The notes beneath the pieces are model-generated. The model worked only from the letters and a program-made list of their open reading frames with translations. It searched no databases and had not been told where the DNA came from. This document shows positions 41,097 to 51,478 of a stretch of DNA of 64,000 nt, one piece after another. A program made the position numbers and the translations under genes. Source of the DNA: Deltaproteobacteria bacterium (lineage in GTDB: Bacteria > Desulfobacterota > Desulfobulbia > Desulfobulbales > JAGXFP01); contig JAGVGT010000023.1 of assembly GCA_020056965.1 (NCBI GenBank), forward strand, positions 1 to 64,000, in the 5' to 3' direction. Within the stretch, counting starts at the first letter, position 1, and each line of letters starts with the position of its first letter.

Positions 41097-42227
41097 CTAA
41101 ATCTTCATCGGCATGATGACGCTCATATAGCCGGGATCGTCTTCACCCATGATCAGACAGGGGCTTTCCTCGGAGTTGATGTAGACCTTGACCTGCTCAC
41201 TGCCCATGACCTGCAGGGCCTCCACGAAGTACTTGCCGTTGAAGCCGATGTTCATCACAGTTCCTTCATAGCCGACCTTGATAATATCCTTGGCGTTGCC
41301 GATATCCATACTCTCGGAGGAGAGCATCAGGGTGTCTTTTTCCAGGTGGAACTTGACGGCGTTAAAGCGGTCCTCGGTGAAGAGGATCATCCGCTTCATG
41401 GCGTTGATCAGGGTATGGCGATCAATCGCCACCAGGTTCTCCTGCTTGATGGTCCCGACAATGTTACGATAGTCGGGAAAATCACCGTTCATTAAACGGA
41501 TGATCATCAGGGCCTTATCGGTCTTGAGGATCGCCTGCTTCTTATTGAAACCCAGGTGGACCATACTATGGCCCTCGCAGAACTTTCTGATCTCCTGCAC
41601 GCCTTTCCGGGGAATCAGGGTGGTCTTTTCTACGGCCAGCCCGTCCAAAGCGGCCTCCACCGGCAATTCCATCATCGACAAGCGGTGGCCGTCGGAAGAG
41701 ACCATCCTGAGCAAATAGCCATCACCCTTTTTTTCTTTTTCGACCAGAACCCCGGCCAGATTAAACTGGCTTTCCCCTTCCTGGGCCACGGAGAAGATGG
41801 TGCGGTCGATCAGTTCCTTAAGTGAATCGGCGGATATTTCCACCAATTGATCTTCTTCATACTCGGGAAACGAAGGGAATTCCTCGGCGGACATGCCGGC
41901 CAGATTATAAGCGCTGGCCTTGGCGGCGATCTTCACCCAGTTGTTTTCATGCAGTTCCAGATGAATCAGATCGGCATCGGTTTCCCGGACGATCTCGAAG
42001 AGCTTACGGGCCGGCAAGGTGATCTCGCCGGCCGTGACGATCTCGGAGGCCACCCTGATTCTCACTCCCACCTCAAGGTCGGTGGCGGTCATGGTGAACT
42101 CGTTGGTGCCGGTCTGGATCAAGACATTGGAAAGAATCGCCATGGTCCCTTTTTTGCCGGTGATGTTCTGCAGTGAAGCCAGACCAGCCAGAAACTCGTC
42201 TCTCGATACGTTCACGGATAATGACAT
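41097..42227 (-). CDS. dnaN: DNA polymerase III subunit beta (sliding clamp)
   Basis: MSLSVNVSRDEFLAGLASLQNITGKKGTMAILSNVLI; C-terminal PMKI. Confidence 0.95.
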   Translation of the reverse strand: MSLSVNVSRDEFLAGLASLQNITGKKGTMAILSNVLIQTGTNEFTMTATDLEVGVRIRVASEIVTAGEITLPARKLFEIVRETDADLIHLELHENNWVKIAAKASAYNLAGMSAEEFPSFPEYEEDQLVEISADSLKELIDRTIFSVAQEGESQFNLAGVLVEKEKKGDGYLLRMVSSDGHRLSMMELPVEAALDGLAVEKTTLIPRKGVQEIRKFCEGHSMVHLGFNKKQAILKTDKALMIIRLMNGDFPDYRNIVGTIKQENLVAIDRHTLINAMKRMILFTEDRFNAVKFHLEKDTLMLSSESMDIGNAKDIIKVGYEGTVMNIGFNGKYFVEALQVMGSEQVKVYINSEESPCLIMGEDDPGYMSVIMPMKI

Positions 42228-42699
42228 GGTTAAATCCCTGTAGTATTAAGTTTTTGTATTTAAAATATTATGGTTATTAAGGGTGTTGATATGTTGAGAA
42301 CTTACGTAACTAACCGATATAAATAAAAAACTTATAATTTTTAAAGGACGCGAAAATTGTCTAAAAATTTTTGTTGAAAGTTATCAACAGGCTATTAAAG
42401 CTATCATGGTGGTAACTTTTGGATAACTTAGAAAAGCAGGTTCCCAACCTTACAAAATAAAGGGGATTTATTCAATAAAATAAGGCAAATATTTAAAGGG
42501 ATAACTTATTGTTTTAACGATGTTATTTTAAAATAAAAAACATAGTTTGTGATGAAACGAAATTTATGATTTAACTATCTGAAATCATTAATAATAATAT
42601 ATTAAAATTATTCAAGGCGAAAAACCTGCCGCTTCTTTTTTCTAACTCGTTGTTTTAATGAAATTATAAAAATGAGCGCCTGGAGATTATCGAGATAAA
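42228..42699. other. AT-rich intergenic region upstream of dnaN with DnaA-box-like 9-mers (candidate oriC or dnaN regulatory region)
   Basis: TTATCAACA (42381-42389), TTATCCAAA on minus (42418-42426), TTATCCCTT on minus (42497-42505) in strongly AT-rich sequence. Confidence 0.4.
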
Positions 42700-43808
42700 A
42701 TGAAAAATGCAGAAAATGACATTGCTGTGTTATTGAAAAATGCGGTTGAGTTCGGGGTTTTTCCGAGTTACGCGGCGGGGATCTGCTCTTATAGTCAAGT
42801 TTATGGGAAAGAGTGTTTGCTGATTTCCGGCAGTAAAAAATTTCTATCAATCAAAAAAGGAGAAGTTAAAAAAACCTATTACGATCTTGCTTCGTTAACC
42901 AAGCCTTTTGCCACCGCCTTATCAATCATCGCCTTGGTTGGTGAGGGACTGATTTCGCTAAATGGTAAGATAACAGAATATCTGCCGCAAGGGCTGCCCG
43001 AAGATAAGCGCGAGATTACCATCGCCCAGCTGTTGAACCACAGCTCCGGCCTGCCGGCCCATCGCCCCTATTTTATGCACTTGGTAAACCTGCCGGTGGC
43101 GGCCAGGAAGGCTGAGCTGCGGCGCCTGATCTGTTCGGAAAAACTGCTGGCTAAACCCGGCACGGCCGCGATCTACAGCGATTTTGGTTACCTGTTGTTG
43201 GGTTTAATTATCGAAGGGGTGACTGGAGTTGGGCTGGAGCAATATTTTAAAGAGCAGATTGTCGAACCACTGGGACTGGCCAAGGGAATCTTCTTTAACC
43301 CCCCAGGAAGGCCCAGGAAAGCCCGTGAGACCTATGTGCCCACCGAAGATTGCCCTTGGCGTGGCAAGGTCCTGCAGGGCGAGGTAAGCGATGAAAATTG
43401 CTGGGTCTTGGGCGGGGTGGCCGGTCATGCCGGTCTGTTCGGCAATCTCGAGGCGGTGCTGGGCCTGACTTGCGCCATCCTGGAGATTTGGCAGGGGCGG
43501 CGGGTGCATCCAAACCTTCGCCGGGCCGACCTGACCTTCTTTCTTGAGGCGCAGAGCCAGGTGGCCGGCTCAACCTGGGCCCTGGGTTTTGATCGGCCTA
43601 CCCCGGGCAGCTCCAGTAGCGGCCGGTATCTGTCGCCGCGCAGTGTCGGCCATCTGGGCTTTACCGGCACCTCGTTCTGGATCGACCCGGATAAGGGGCT
43701 GGTGGTGGTGCTTTTGACTAATAGGGTTCATCCCAGTCGGGATAATATTTTGATCCGGGAGTTTAGGCCCTTATTTCATGACCGGGTGGTGGAGTTGCTG
43801 GGGCTGGT

Positions 43809-43812
<4 letters not shown>
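42700..43812 (+). CDS. Serine hydrolase, beta-lactamase/esterase family
   Basis: SxxK motif ASLTKPFATALS; LNHSSGLPAHRPYF; YSDFGYLLLGLIIE. Confidence 0.85.
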
Positions 43813-44918
<1,106 letters not shown>

Positions 44919-44925
44919 AGGCTAA

Positions 44926-45087
44926 TTAAAAGAGTCGCGAGAGGATGAGGTAGGTGATGAGGCCCGCGCCCAGCGAGCCGTAGAGCGGCAGTCAGGTGGG
45001 GCAGCCGGGGTCTTTCTTCCGGACGGCGACGATCAGGGTAATTATCGAGGCCAGTCCGGCCAGGAGCAGTTTCAACAGTTCATTCAT
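44926..45087 (-). CDS. Candidate short two-TM selenoprotein or TGA-interrupted ORF: MNELLKLLLAGLASIITLIVAVRKKDPGCPT[TGA]LPLYGSLGAGLITYLILSRLF
   Basis: Hand translation; GC-rich third positions on both sides of the TGA (44992-44994); ends 7 bp before the mtnA start; hairpin just after the TGA. Confidence 0.45.
44961..44979 (-). promoter_or_regulatory. Candidate bacterial SECIS-like stem-loop (ggctcgc-tgggc-gcgggcc)
   Basis: 7-bp stem with one G-U pair; loop UGGGC begins 20 nt after the TGA. Confidence 0.35.
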
Positions 45088-45232
45088 GCCGATACTTTAC
45101 TGTGGCCCGGCCCGGGCGGCAAGGGGATAAAAATTACTGGCCGGCGCGGCAGGCCGACGATTTTCCGGACCAGAGTGGTTATGTTTACCAACAAAGGCCT
45201 AAAATGGTCGGCACAGGCTGGAGGTGCGCGGC

Positions 45233-47422
45233 ATGCAGTTAAACAAGGCTCTGGTCATTCTGCTGGTGGCGGGCCAGGTTTTATCCGGTGCGGAGGTAAT
45301 GGCGATGCGGATCGACAACATTGACACCCAGGGGTTGCCCCCGGACGGCGGCGACCATTATAACCGGCTGGTCTTCGAGAAAAGCCCCTACCTGCTCCAG
45401 CACGCCGCCAATCCCATCGACTGGTATCCCTGGGGTGAAGAGGCCTTAAGCAGGGCCCTGGCCGAAAACAAGCCGATTTTGCTGTCGATCGGCTACGCCA
45501 CCTGCCACTGGTGCCACGTCATGGCCCGGGAATCCTTCAGTGATCCGGAAATAGCGGCCCTGCTCAAGCGGGATTTCATCGCCATCAAGGTCGACCGGGA
45601 GGAGCGTCCCGACCTCGACGCCATCTACATGAAGATCTGCCAGGAGGTCACCGGCTCCGGCGGTTGGCCGTTGACGGTGCTGCTTACCCCGGAACGCAAG
45701 CCCTTCCTGGTCGGCACCTATTTTCCCAAGGCATCTGGTTCCGGCCGCCCCGGTCTGTTAGAGATTCTCACCACCACCAGCCAGCTCTGGCGGAGCGAGC
45801 GGGAGAAATTGGTCGCCTCGGCCAATCGGGTCGTGGAGTTGGTGGGGGGTGGGGAAAAGGCTTCAGCCGCTGCCGACCGGCCCGATCCGCAACTCTCCGG
45901 CCTGGCCGCGCGCCAGCTGGCCGCCGGTTTCGATGCTGAATACGGCGGTTTTGGCCGGGCCCCCAAATTCCCGGTTCCCCATCAATACCTCTTCCTCCTG
46001 CGCCACTGGCAGCGGAGCGGCGATCCGCAGACCCTGGCGATGGTTACCCGCACCCTCACCGCCCTGCGCCAGGGCGGGATTTATGACCAGCTCGGCTTCG
46101 GCTTTCACCGTTACTCCACCGACCGTCGCTGGCTGGTGCCGCACTTCGAGAAGATGCTTTACGATCAGGCCCTCTTGGCCCTGGCTTATCTGGAGGCCTA
46201 CCAGGCCACCGGCGCACCGCTCCTGGCCCAAACCGCCCGGGAGATCTTCACCTACGTGAACCGCGACCTCTCGTCGCCGGAAGGTGGTTTCTATTCGGCC
46301 GAGGATGCCGACTCCGAGGGCGAGGAGGGGTTGTTTTACCTGTGGAGTGAGGCGGAGATCCGCAAAATTCTCGGCGAGACGGCGGGACCCCGCTTCCTCA
46401 GCAAATACGGGGTCAAGGCGGCGGGCAATTTCGCGGACGAGGCCAGCGGCGAGCAGAAGGGTTTGAACATCCTCCACCTGGCCAAGACCGACCTCAACCC
46501 CGGCGAACTGGCGGGCGAGCGGGAGAAACTCTTGGCCGAACGGGCGAAACGGGTCCGGCCCCTGCTGGACGACAAGGTGTTGACGGCCTGGAACGGCTTG
46601 ATGATCGCGGCCCTGGCCCGGGGCGGCCGGGTCCTCGACGAGCCGGAGTTGACCGCCCGGGCCGCCCGGGCCGCGGACTTTTTGCTGACCCGGATGCGGG
46701 ACCAGCAGGGTCGGCTTCTGCGCAGCTACCGCCAGGGCGAATCCCGCATCGCCGGCTTCCAGGACGATTACGCCTATCTGGTCTGGGGACTCCTGGAGCT
46801 GTTCATGACGACCTCCGAGCCCCGCTATCTGGAAGAGGCCAAAAACCTCAACCGGAGGATGGTGGAGTTGTTCGGGGACGAGCAGAGCGGCGCCTTCACC
46901 TTCTCCGGCAAAGAAAACGAGAAGTTGCTCCTGACCACCCGGGAATTTTACGATGGCGCCTTGCCGGCCGGCAACTCGGTGGCCCTGTTGAATCTGGCCA
47001 GGCTGGCCGGGTTGCTGGATGATGAGCAACTGGCCGAGCGAGCCGTTCGGCTGGCGGCGGCCTGCGGGACGGCGGCGGCCGCCTATCCGGCCGGCCAGAC
47101 CATGTTCCTGACCGCTTATGATCTGCTGGCCGGGCCGACCGGCGAGATTGTGGTGGCCGGCCGTCGGGCCGATCCGGAAACCCGCCAGGTCATGGAATTG
47201 CTCAACCGCACCTTCCTGGGCGGCCATCTCCTGCTGTTCCGGGAGGAGGGGGCCGCGGGCGACCGGTTGGCGGAACTGGTGCCGATGTTGCGGGACAAGG
47301 TGATGCTCGATGGTCGGGTGACCACCTATCTCTGCCGGGAGCGAACTTGTCGGCCGCCGGTCATTGGTCTGGCCGGGGTTGCCGGCGCCTTGGGCGAGTT
47401 CACGGCCCCGGCGCCGCGCTGA
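45233..47422 (+). CDS. Thioredoxin domain-containing DUF255/YyaL-family protein
   Basis: [47 protein letters not shown]. Confidence 0.93.
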   Translation: MQLNKALVILLVAGQVLSGAEVMAMRIDNIDTQGLPPDGGDHYNRLVFEKSPYLLQHAANPIDWYPWGEEALSRALAENKPILLSIGYATCHWCHVMARESFSDPEIAALLKRDFIAIKVDREERPDLDAIYMKICQEVTGSGGWPLTVLLTPERKPFLVGTYFPKASGSGRPGLLEILTTTSQLWRSEREKLVASANRVVELVGGGEKASAAADRPDPQLSGLAARQLAAGFDAEYGGFGRAPKFPVPHQYLFLLRHWQRSGDPQTLAMVTRTLTALRQGGIYDQLGFGFHRYSTDRRWLVPHFEKMLYDQALLALAYLEAYQATGAPLLAQTAREIFTYVNRDLSSPEGGFYSAEDADSEGEEGLFYLWSEAEIRKILGETAGPRFLSKYGVKAAGNFADEASGEQKGLNILHLAKTDLNPGELAGEREKLLAERAKRVRPLLDDKVLTAWNGLMIAALARGGRVLDEPELTARAARAADFLLTRMRDQQGRLLRSYRQGESRIAGFQDDYAYLVWGLLELFMTTSEPRYLEEAKNLNRRMVELFGDEQSGAFTFSGKENEKLLLTTREFYDGALPAGNSVALLNLARLAGLLDDEQLAERAVRLAAACGTAAAAYPAGQTMFLTAYDLLAGPTGEIVVAGRRADPETRQVMELLNRTFLGGHLLLFREEGAAGDRLAELVPMLRDKVMLDGRVTTYLCRERTCRPPVIGLAGVAGALGEFTAPAPR

Positions 47423-48187
47423 TCATTCCCGGACCCGGGCCAGGGTCAGCACCTCAACACGCAGCGCCCCGGCCTTCTTGAGGATGCGGGCGCATTCGTT
47501 CACCGTGGTGCCGGTGGTGAAGACGTCATCCACCAGCACAATCCGTTTCCCCCGCACCAGTTCCGGATCCCGCAGGGTGAAGGCATTTTTCAGGTTCAGC
47601 CGCCGGGCCTTGCCGCTCAGGCTGGTCTGCGGTTCGGTGTTGATGGCGCGGCGCAGCAGATCGGTCCTGATTAGGCGCCTGGCCTGCGGGAAGAAGGCGC
47701 TAGCCAGGAGCACTGCCTGATTGAAGCCGCGCTGGCGCAGCTTGCGGTCGTGGAGCGGTACCGGCAGGATCAGTTCGGGCGGCTCGATGACCGACTCCGG
47801 TGGCAACATTTCCAGCAGCGCCCGAAAACTGGCGAGAGCGTGGGTTTTACCCTGATACTTGAACCGGTGGATCACCTGGGCAAAAGGTTCGCTGTAGATC
47901 GCCACGGCCCGGGCCTGGTCGAAATGGTAGTGGCCGGAGAGGCACAGGCCGCAGAAATGGACGCCTCCGGCCGCCTTGGGAAACTGCCGGCCGCAGCCGG
48001 GACACAGGGGGCCGTTGACCAGCTCGATCTGGCCCAGGCACTCCGGGCAGAACATCGGCAGGGTTCCGGGTGGCAGCGCCAGCCGGCAATTCAGGCAGGT
48101 GGAGGGAAAGAGCAACTCGGTAAAGGCGGTCCGCAGCGCTTTGCAGAGTTGGTTCAGGCGGGAATTTCGGATGGGCATGGGCGACAC
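47423..48187 (-). CDS. comF: ComF family protein (zinc finger plus phosphoribosyltransferase)
   Basis: CLNCRLALPPGTLPMFCPECLGQIELVNGPLCPGCGRQF; GFNQAVLLA; RIVLVDDVFTTGTTVNECA. Confidence 0.92.
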   Translation of the reverse strand: MSPMPIRNSRLNQLCKALRTAFTELLFPSTCLNCRLALPPGTLPMFCPECLGQIELVNGPLCPGCGRQFPKAAGGVHFCGLCLSGHYHFDQARAVAIYSEPFAQVIHRFKYQGKTHALASFRALLEMLPPESVIEPPELILPVPLHDRKLRQRGFNQAVLLASAFFPQARRLIRTDLLRRAINTEPQTSLSGKARRLNLKNAFTLRDPELVRGKRIVLVDDVFTTGTTVNECARILKKAGALRVEVLTLARVRE

Positions 48188-48254
48188 CTGGTAAAGGGTA
48201 TCGCATTATTACTTGGTTAGGCGAGGCTTGGCAAGGGGGTGAGAGTTTAACGAA

Positions 48255-48350
48255 ATTTGGGAATAATGGGACTTATAGGACTAATGGGAGCTATGGGAAA
48301 CCACCCTCCCATTAGTCCTATATCTCCTATAAGTCCTATTACTCCCAAAT
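48255..48350. repeat. Long imperfect palindrome of gggacttatagga/ctaatggga units
   Basis: atttgggaataatgggacttatagg...ctaatgggag inverted as ctcccattagtcctatatctcctataagtcctattactcccaaat. Confidence 0.8.
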
Positions 48351-48353
48351 AAT

Positions 48354-49889
48354 TCAGCGCCGCCCGGCCGGCCGGCTCCCCCCGGAACGAGGCCGGGAAG
48401 ATGAAGAAGAAGAGGAACGCCCGCCGGGCCGGGAGCCGCCGCTGCGGTATTCCGGCTTCTTGTGCTGAAACTGGTCCTTTTCCGGGTTGTAAGTGCCTCT
48501 GGGTGGTTCCACCAGCAGTTCCGGTTCGGGGACGGTGCAGGGCAGTTTGGCGCCGATGTAGGCCTCGATCTCCGGGATGTAGAAGGCCCCTTCCTCGCAG
48601 GCGAAGCTCACCGAAATCCCGCTGGCCCCGGCCCGGCCGGTGCGGCCGATCCGATGCACGTAATCTTCAGCCTCGTAGGGCAGGGTGTAGTTGACCACGT
48701 GGCTGACCCCGTCGATGTGGATCCCCCGGCCGGCCACGTCGGTGGCGACCAGCACCCGGATCTTGCCGGCCTTGAAATCTTCCAGGGTCCGGATCCTTTT
48801 GCCCTGGGGCACCTCGCCGGAGAGCATGTCGCAGGAGATGTCGTTCCTCTTCAAGCGGTCAGTGAGTTTGCGGGTCTCGTCGCGGCGGTTGGTGAAGACG
48901 ATGACCCGTTCCAGGTTGTCGCGGGTGATCAGGTTGTAAAGCAGGTTGTACTTCTCCCGGGAGGTGGTCAGGTAGACCAGCTGCTCAACGGTGTCCACGG
49001 TGACCTGCTCGCGGGCGATATCGACAATGACCGGTTTCTTGGTCCACTGGGAGGCCAGGTGGCTGACCTCGGGGGTGATGGTGGCGCTGAACATCAGGGT
49101 CTGGCGCTGCTCTTTAGGCGGGGTGGAGTTGACGATCTTGCGGACGTCGGGGATGAAGCCCATGTCGAGCATGCGGTCGGCCTCATCGATTACCAGAATC
49201 CGCAGCTGGCCGAGATCGACGATCTTGTTGCGCAGGAAGTCGAGGAGCCGGCCGGGGGTGGCGACCACCAGGTCCACCGGTTCCCGTTCCAGCTGGTTCT
49301 GCTGCTTCTGGTAGTCGATACCGCCGTATACCGAGGCGACCCGCACGCCGCTGTGACAGGAGAGTTCCTCGGCATCCTTGGTGATCTGCATGACCAGCTC
49401 CCGGGTGGGGGCCAGGACCAGGGCCAGCGGGGTGCCGATTTTGGCCGCCCGTCCTTGGGCATGGGCACTCTGCAGGATGGTGATCAGAAAGGCGGCGGTC
49501 TTGCCGGTGCCGGTCTGGGCCTGGCCGATCACGTCGCTGCCGGCCAGGGTATGGGGCAGGGACTCGGCCTGAATCGGGGTGCAATAATGGAAGCCCAGGT
49601 CGGCGATGGCGTGCATGACCTCCGGGGTCAGGTCAAAGTCGTGGAAGCGCGACTTGCCCTCCTCGGGGGTGACCTGGAAATTCTCCGGGTCCCAGGGGGC
49701 GGCTACAATGGCCACGGCGGCTTCAACCGGCAGGCCTTCCCCGGGCTTCTTGGGCTTGCGGGAGCGGCGGCGTTTTTTCCCGGCCAGCGTGGCCGCCTCG
49801 GTTTCGGCGGCAGTGGCGGGGGCGATCTGGTCGGGGGTAGCTGGTTTGCTGAGGCGATTGCGGATATACTTGACGAATTTTCTTAGCAT
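48354..49889 (-). CDS. DEAD/DEAH-box ATP-dependent RNA helicase (RhlB/RhlE-like)
   Basis: [47 protein letters not shown]; Arg/Ser/Gly-rich C-terminus. Confidence 0.93.
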   Translation of the reverse strand: MLRKFVKYIRNRLSKPATPDQIAPATAAETEAATLAGKKRRRSRKPKKPGEGLPVEAAVAIVAAPWDPENFQVTPEEGKSRFHDFDLTPEVMHAIADLGFHYCTPIQAESLPHTLAGSDVIGQAQTGTGKTAAFLITILQSAHAQGRAAKIGTPLALVLAPTRELVMQITKDAEELSCHSGVRVASVYGGIDYQKQQNQLEREPVDLVVATPGRLLDFLRNKIVDLGQLRILVIDEADRMLDMGFIPDVRKIVNSTPPKEQRQTLMFSATITPEVSHLASQWTKKPVIVDIAREQVTVDTVEQLVYLTTSREKYNLLYNLITRDNLERVIVFTNRRDETRKLTDRLKRNDISCDMLSGEVPQGKRIRTLEDFKAGKIRVLVATDVAGRGIHIDGVSHVVNYTLPYEAEDYVHRIGRTGRAGASGISVSFACEEGAFYIPEIEAYIGAKLPCTVPEPELLVEPPRGTYNPEKDQFQHKKPEYRSGGSRPGGRSSSSSSSRPRSGGSRPAGRR

Positions 49890-50323
49890 AGGCTGGGTGA
49901 AAAAGGCTGACGGGATCGGGATGGGCGCCGGGGTCAGCGATTCAAAGTCCTTTGTTTGAGATTAGCTGCTGGTGCAGATGGAGCGGCGGGTGCTCCCGAT
50001 CTTTAAGTTCGGCGGTCCTGTCGGCCGGGGTGGCGCAGGTTAAGTGTTGCCGGTCGTTGCCGAAACCATGCGAACCCATTCTTTTAGTTTAAAAACCCCG
50101 TATAGTCAAGGTTATGTGTGGAGGTTGTCCCAGAGTACCGAAATGGGTGACCTGGCCAGTGGCCATTCTTGAGCGGAGAATAAATCGGGGGGATTGTTGT
50201 CAACTCAAACGGAAATAAGGTAAGGTGAACCGTCCCCAGGCCGGAAACCAAAAAACCGCCGGGGCCACTGATCACCTGGCCGCCAAGATGGCGAAGTATC
50301 GGCTGTTTTGACCTGAGGTGGGT

Positions 50324-51478
50324 ATGATGAAGAGACGCGAAAAACCGACTGATGGTTCGCTTGCCACCCGGCGCGAGATCTTGCAGCAGACCGGCAAAAT
50401 CATCCTGGCCTGCTCCCTGCCGGCCCTGCCCGGCTTCCGCCCCGGTTTGCTCCGGGCCGCCCCGGTGAGCAGCCGCCCGCTCACGGTGGGAATTCTCACT
50501 CCTTCCCACTGCGCCGGCCCCTACCTGCTGGCCCGGGCCGAGGGTTTCTTTAAGGCCGAGGGGCTGGCGGTGGAGCTGCGCCGCTATTCGGGCACCGCGC
50601 AAATCGCCGCCGACCTGATCGGCGGCCGCCTTGATTTCGGTCAGCTCGTCACCCCCCTGGCATTCGCCATGCACACCGGCGCCAAACCCTTCGTTGCTCC
50701 CACCCCGATGGTGGTGGTCCAGATCACCGGCACCAACGGCGGGGCCTTGATGATCGGCAACCACAGCAAGATCAGGGGGCCGGACGATTTCGCCGGCAAG
50801 ACCGTGGCCATTCACAGCAAGCTCATGGTCCATTACCTGCTGTTCGTGCTGTTCCTGGAGAGTTATGGACTCGACTACCGCAAGGACATCAAGTTCCAGG
50901 TGGTCGAACTCGACAAGCAGGTCGGAGCCTTGCGCGATGGCAAGGTTGACGCCATCATCATGCCAGAACCCAGCGATGCCTTGATCGAGGAGCAAGAGTA
51001 CGGCAAGGTCTATCTACTGACCAAGAATATCTGGCCCAACCATCCCTGTTGCAGCCTGGTGGCGACCAGGCGCCGCTATGACGCCGATCCCGAAGAGGTC
51101 AAGGCCTTCTCCCGGGCCCTGACCCTGGGGGCCTTGGCGGCCAACGAGCCGGATCGCCGGGACGGGTTGATCGACATGCTCCGCAACCAACCAGGTTTAG
51201 GTTACGATATTCTGCCCCGGTCGCTCCTGCAGCGGGCCTTCACCCCGGGCCGCACCGATTTCCAGCCCTTTCCCTACCAGAGTTCGGCCCGGTTGATCAT
51301 CGAGATCATGAAAAAACAGGCGCTGCTCGACGCCAGGGTGGACGATCGGACCCTGGCCGGCGAGGTTTTTCTCTCCGGACTCAGCCGCGAGGTGATGCGG
51401 GAGTTGGGGGCGACCCCGCCCGACAGCGATTACCGGGTGGAAAAGGTGCTCGGGCGGTTGAAAGATTATGGCGCCTGA
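50324..51478 (+). CDS. NMT1/NrtA-like periplasmic ABC-type substrate-binding protein
   Basis: LTVGILTPSHCAGPYLLARAEGFFKAEGLAVELRRYSGTAQIAADLIGGRLDFGQL; DDFAGKTVAIHSK. Confidence 0.85.
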   Translation: MMKRREKPTDGSLATRREILQQTGKIILACSLPALPGFRPGLLRAAPVSSRPLTVGILTPSHCAGPYLLARAEGFFKAEGLAVELRRYSGTAQIAADLIGGRLDFGQLVTPLAFAMHTGAKPFVAPTPMVVVQITGTNGGALMIGNHSKIRGPDDFAGKTVAIHSKLMVHYLLFVLFLESYGLDYRKDIKFQVVELDKQVGALRDGKVDAIIMPEPSDALIEEQEYGKVYLLTKNIWPNHPCCSLVATRRRYDADPEEVKAFSRALTLGALAANEPDRRDGLIDMLRNQPGLGYDILPRSLLQRAFTPGRTDFQPFPYQSSARLIIEIMKKQALLDARVDDRTLAGEVFLSGLSREVMRELGATPPDSDYRVEKVLGRLKDYGA

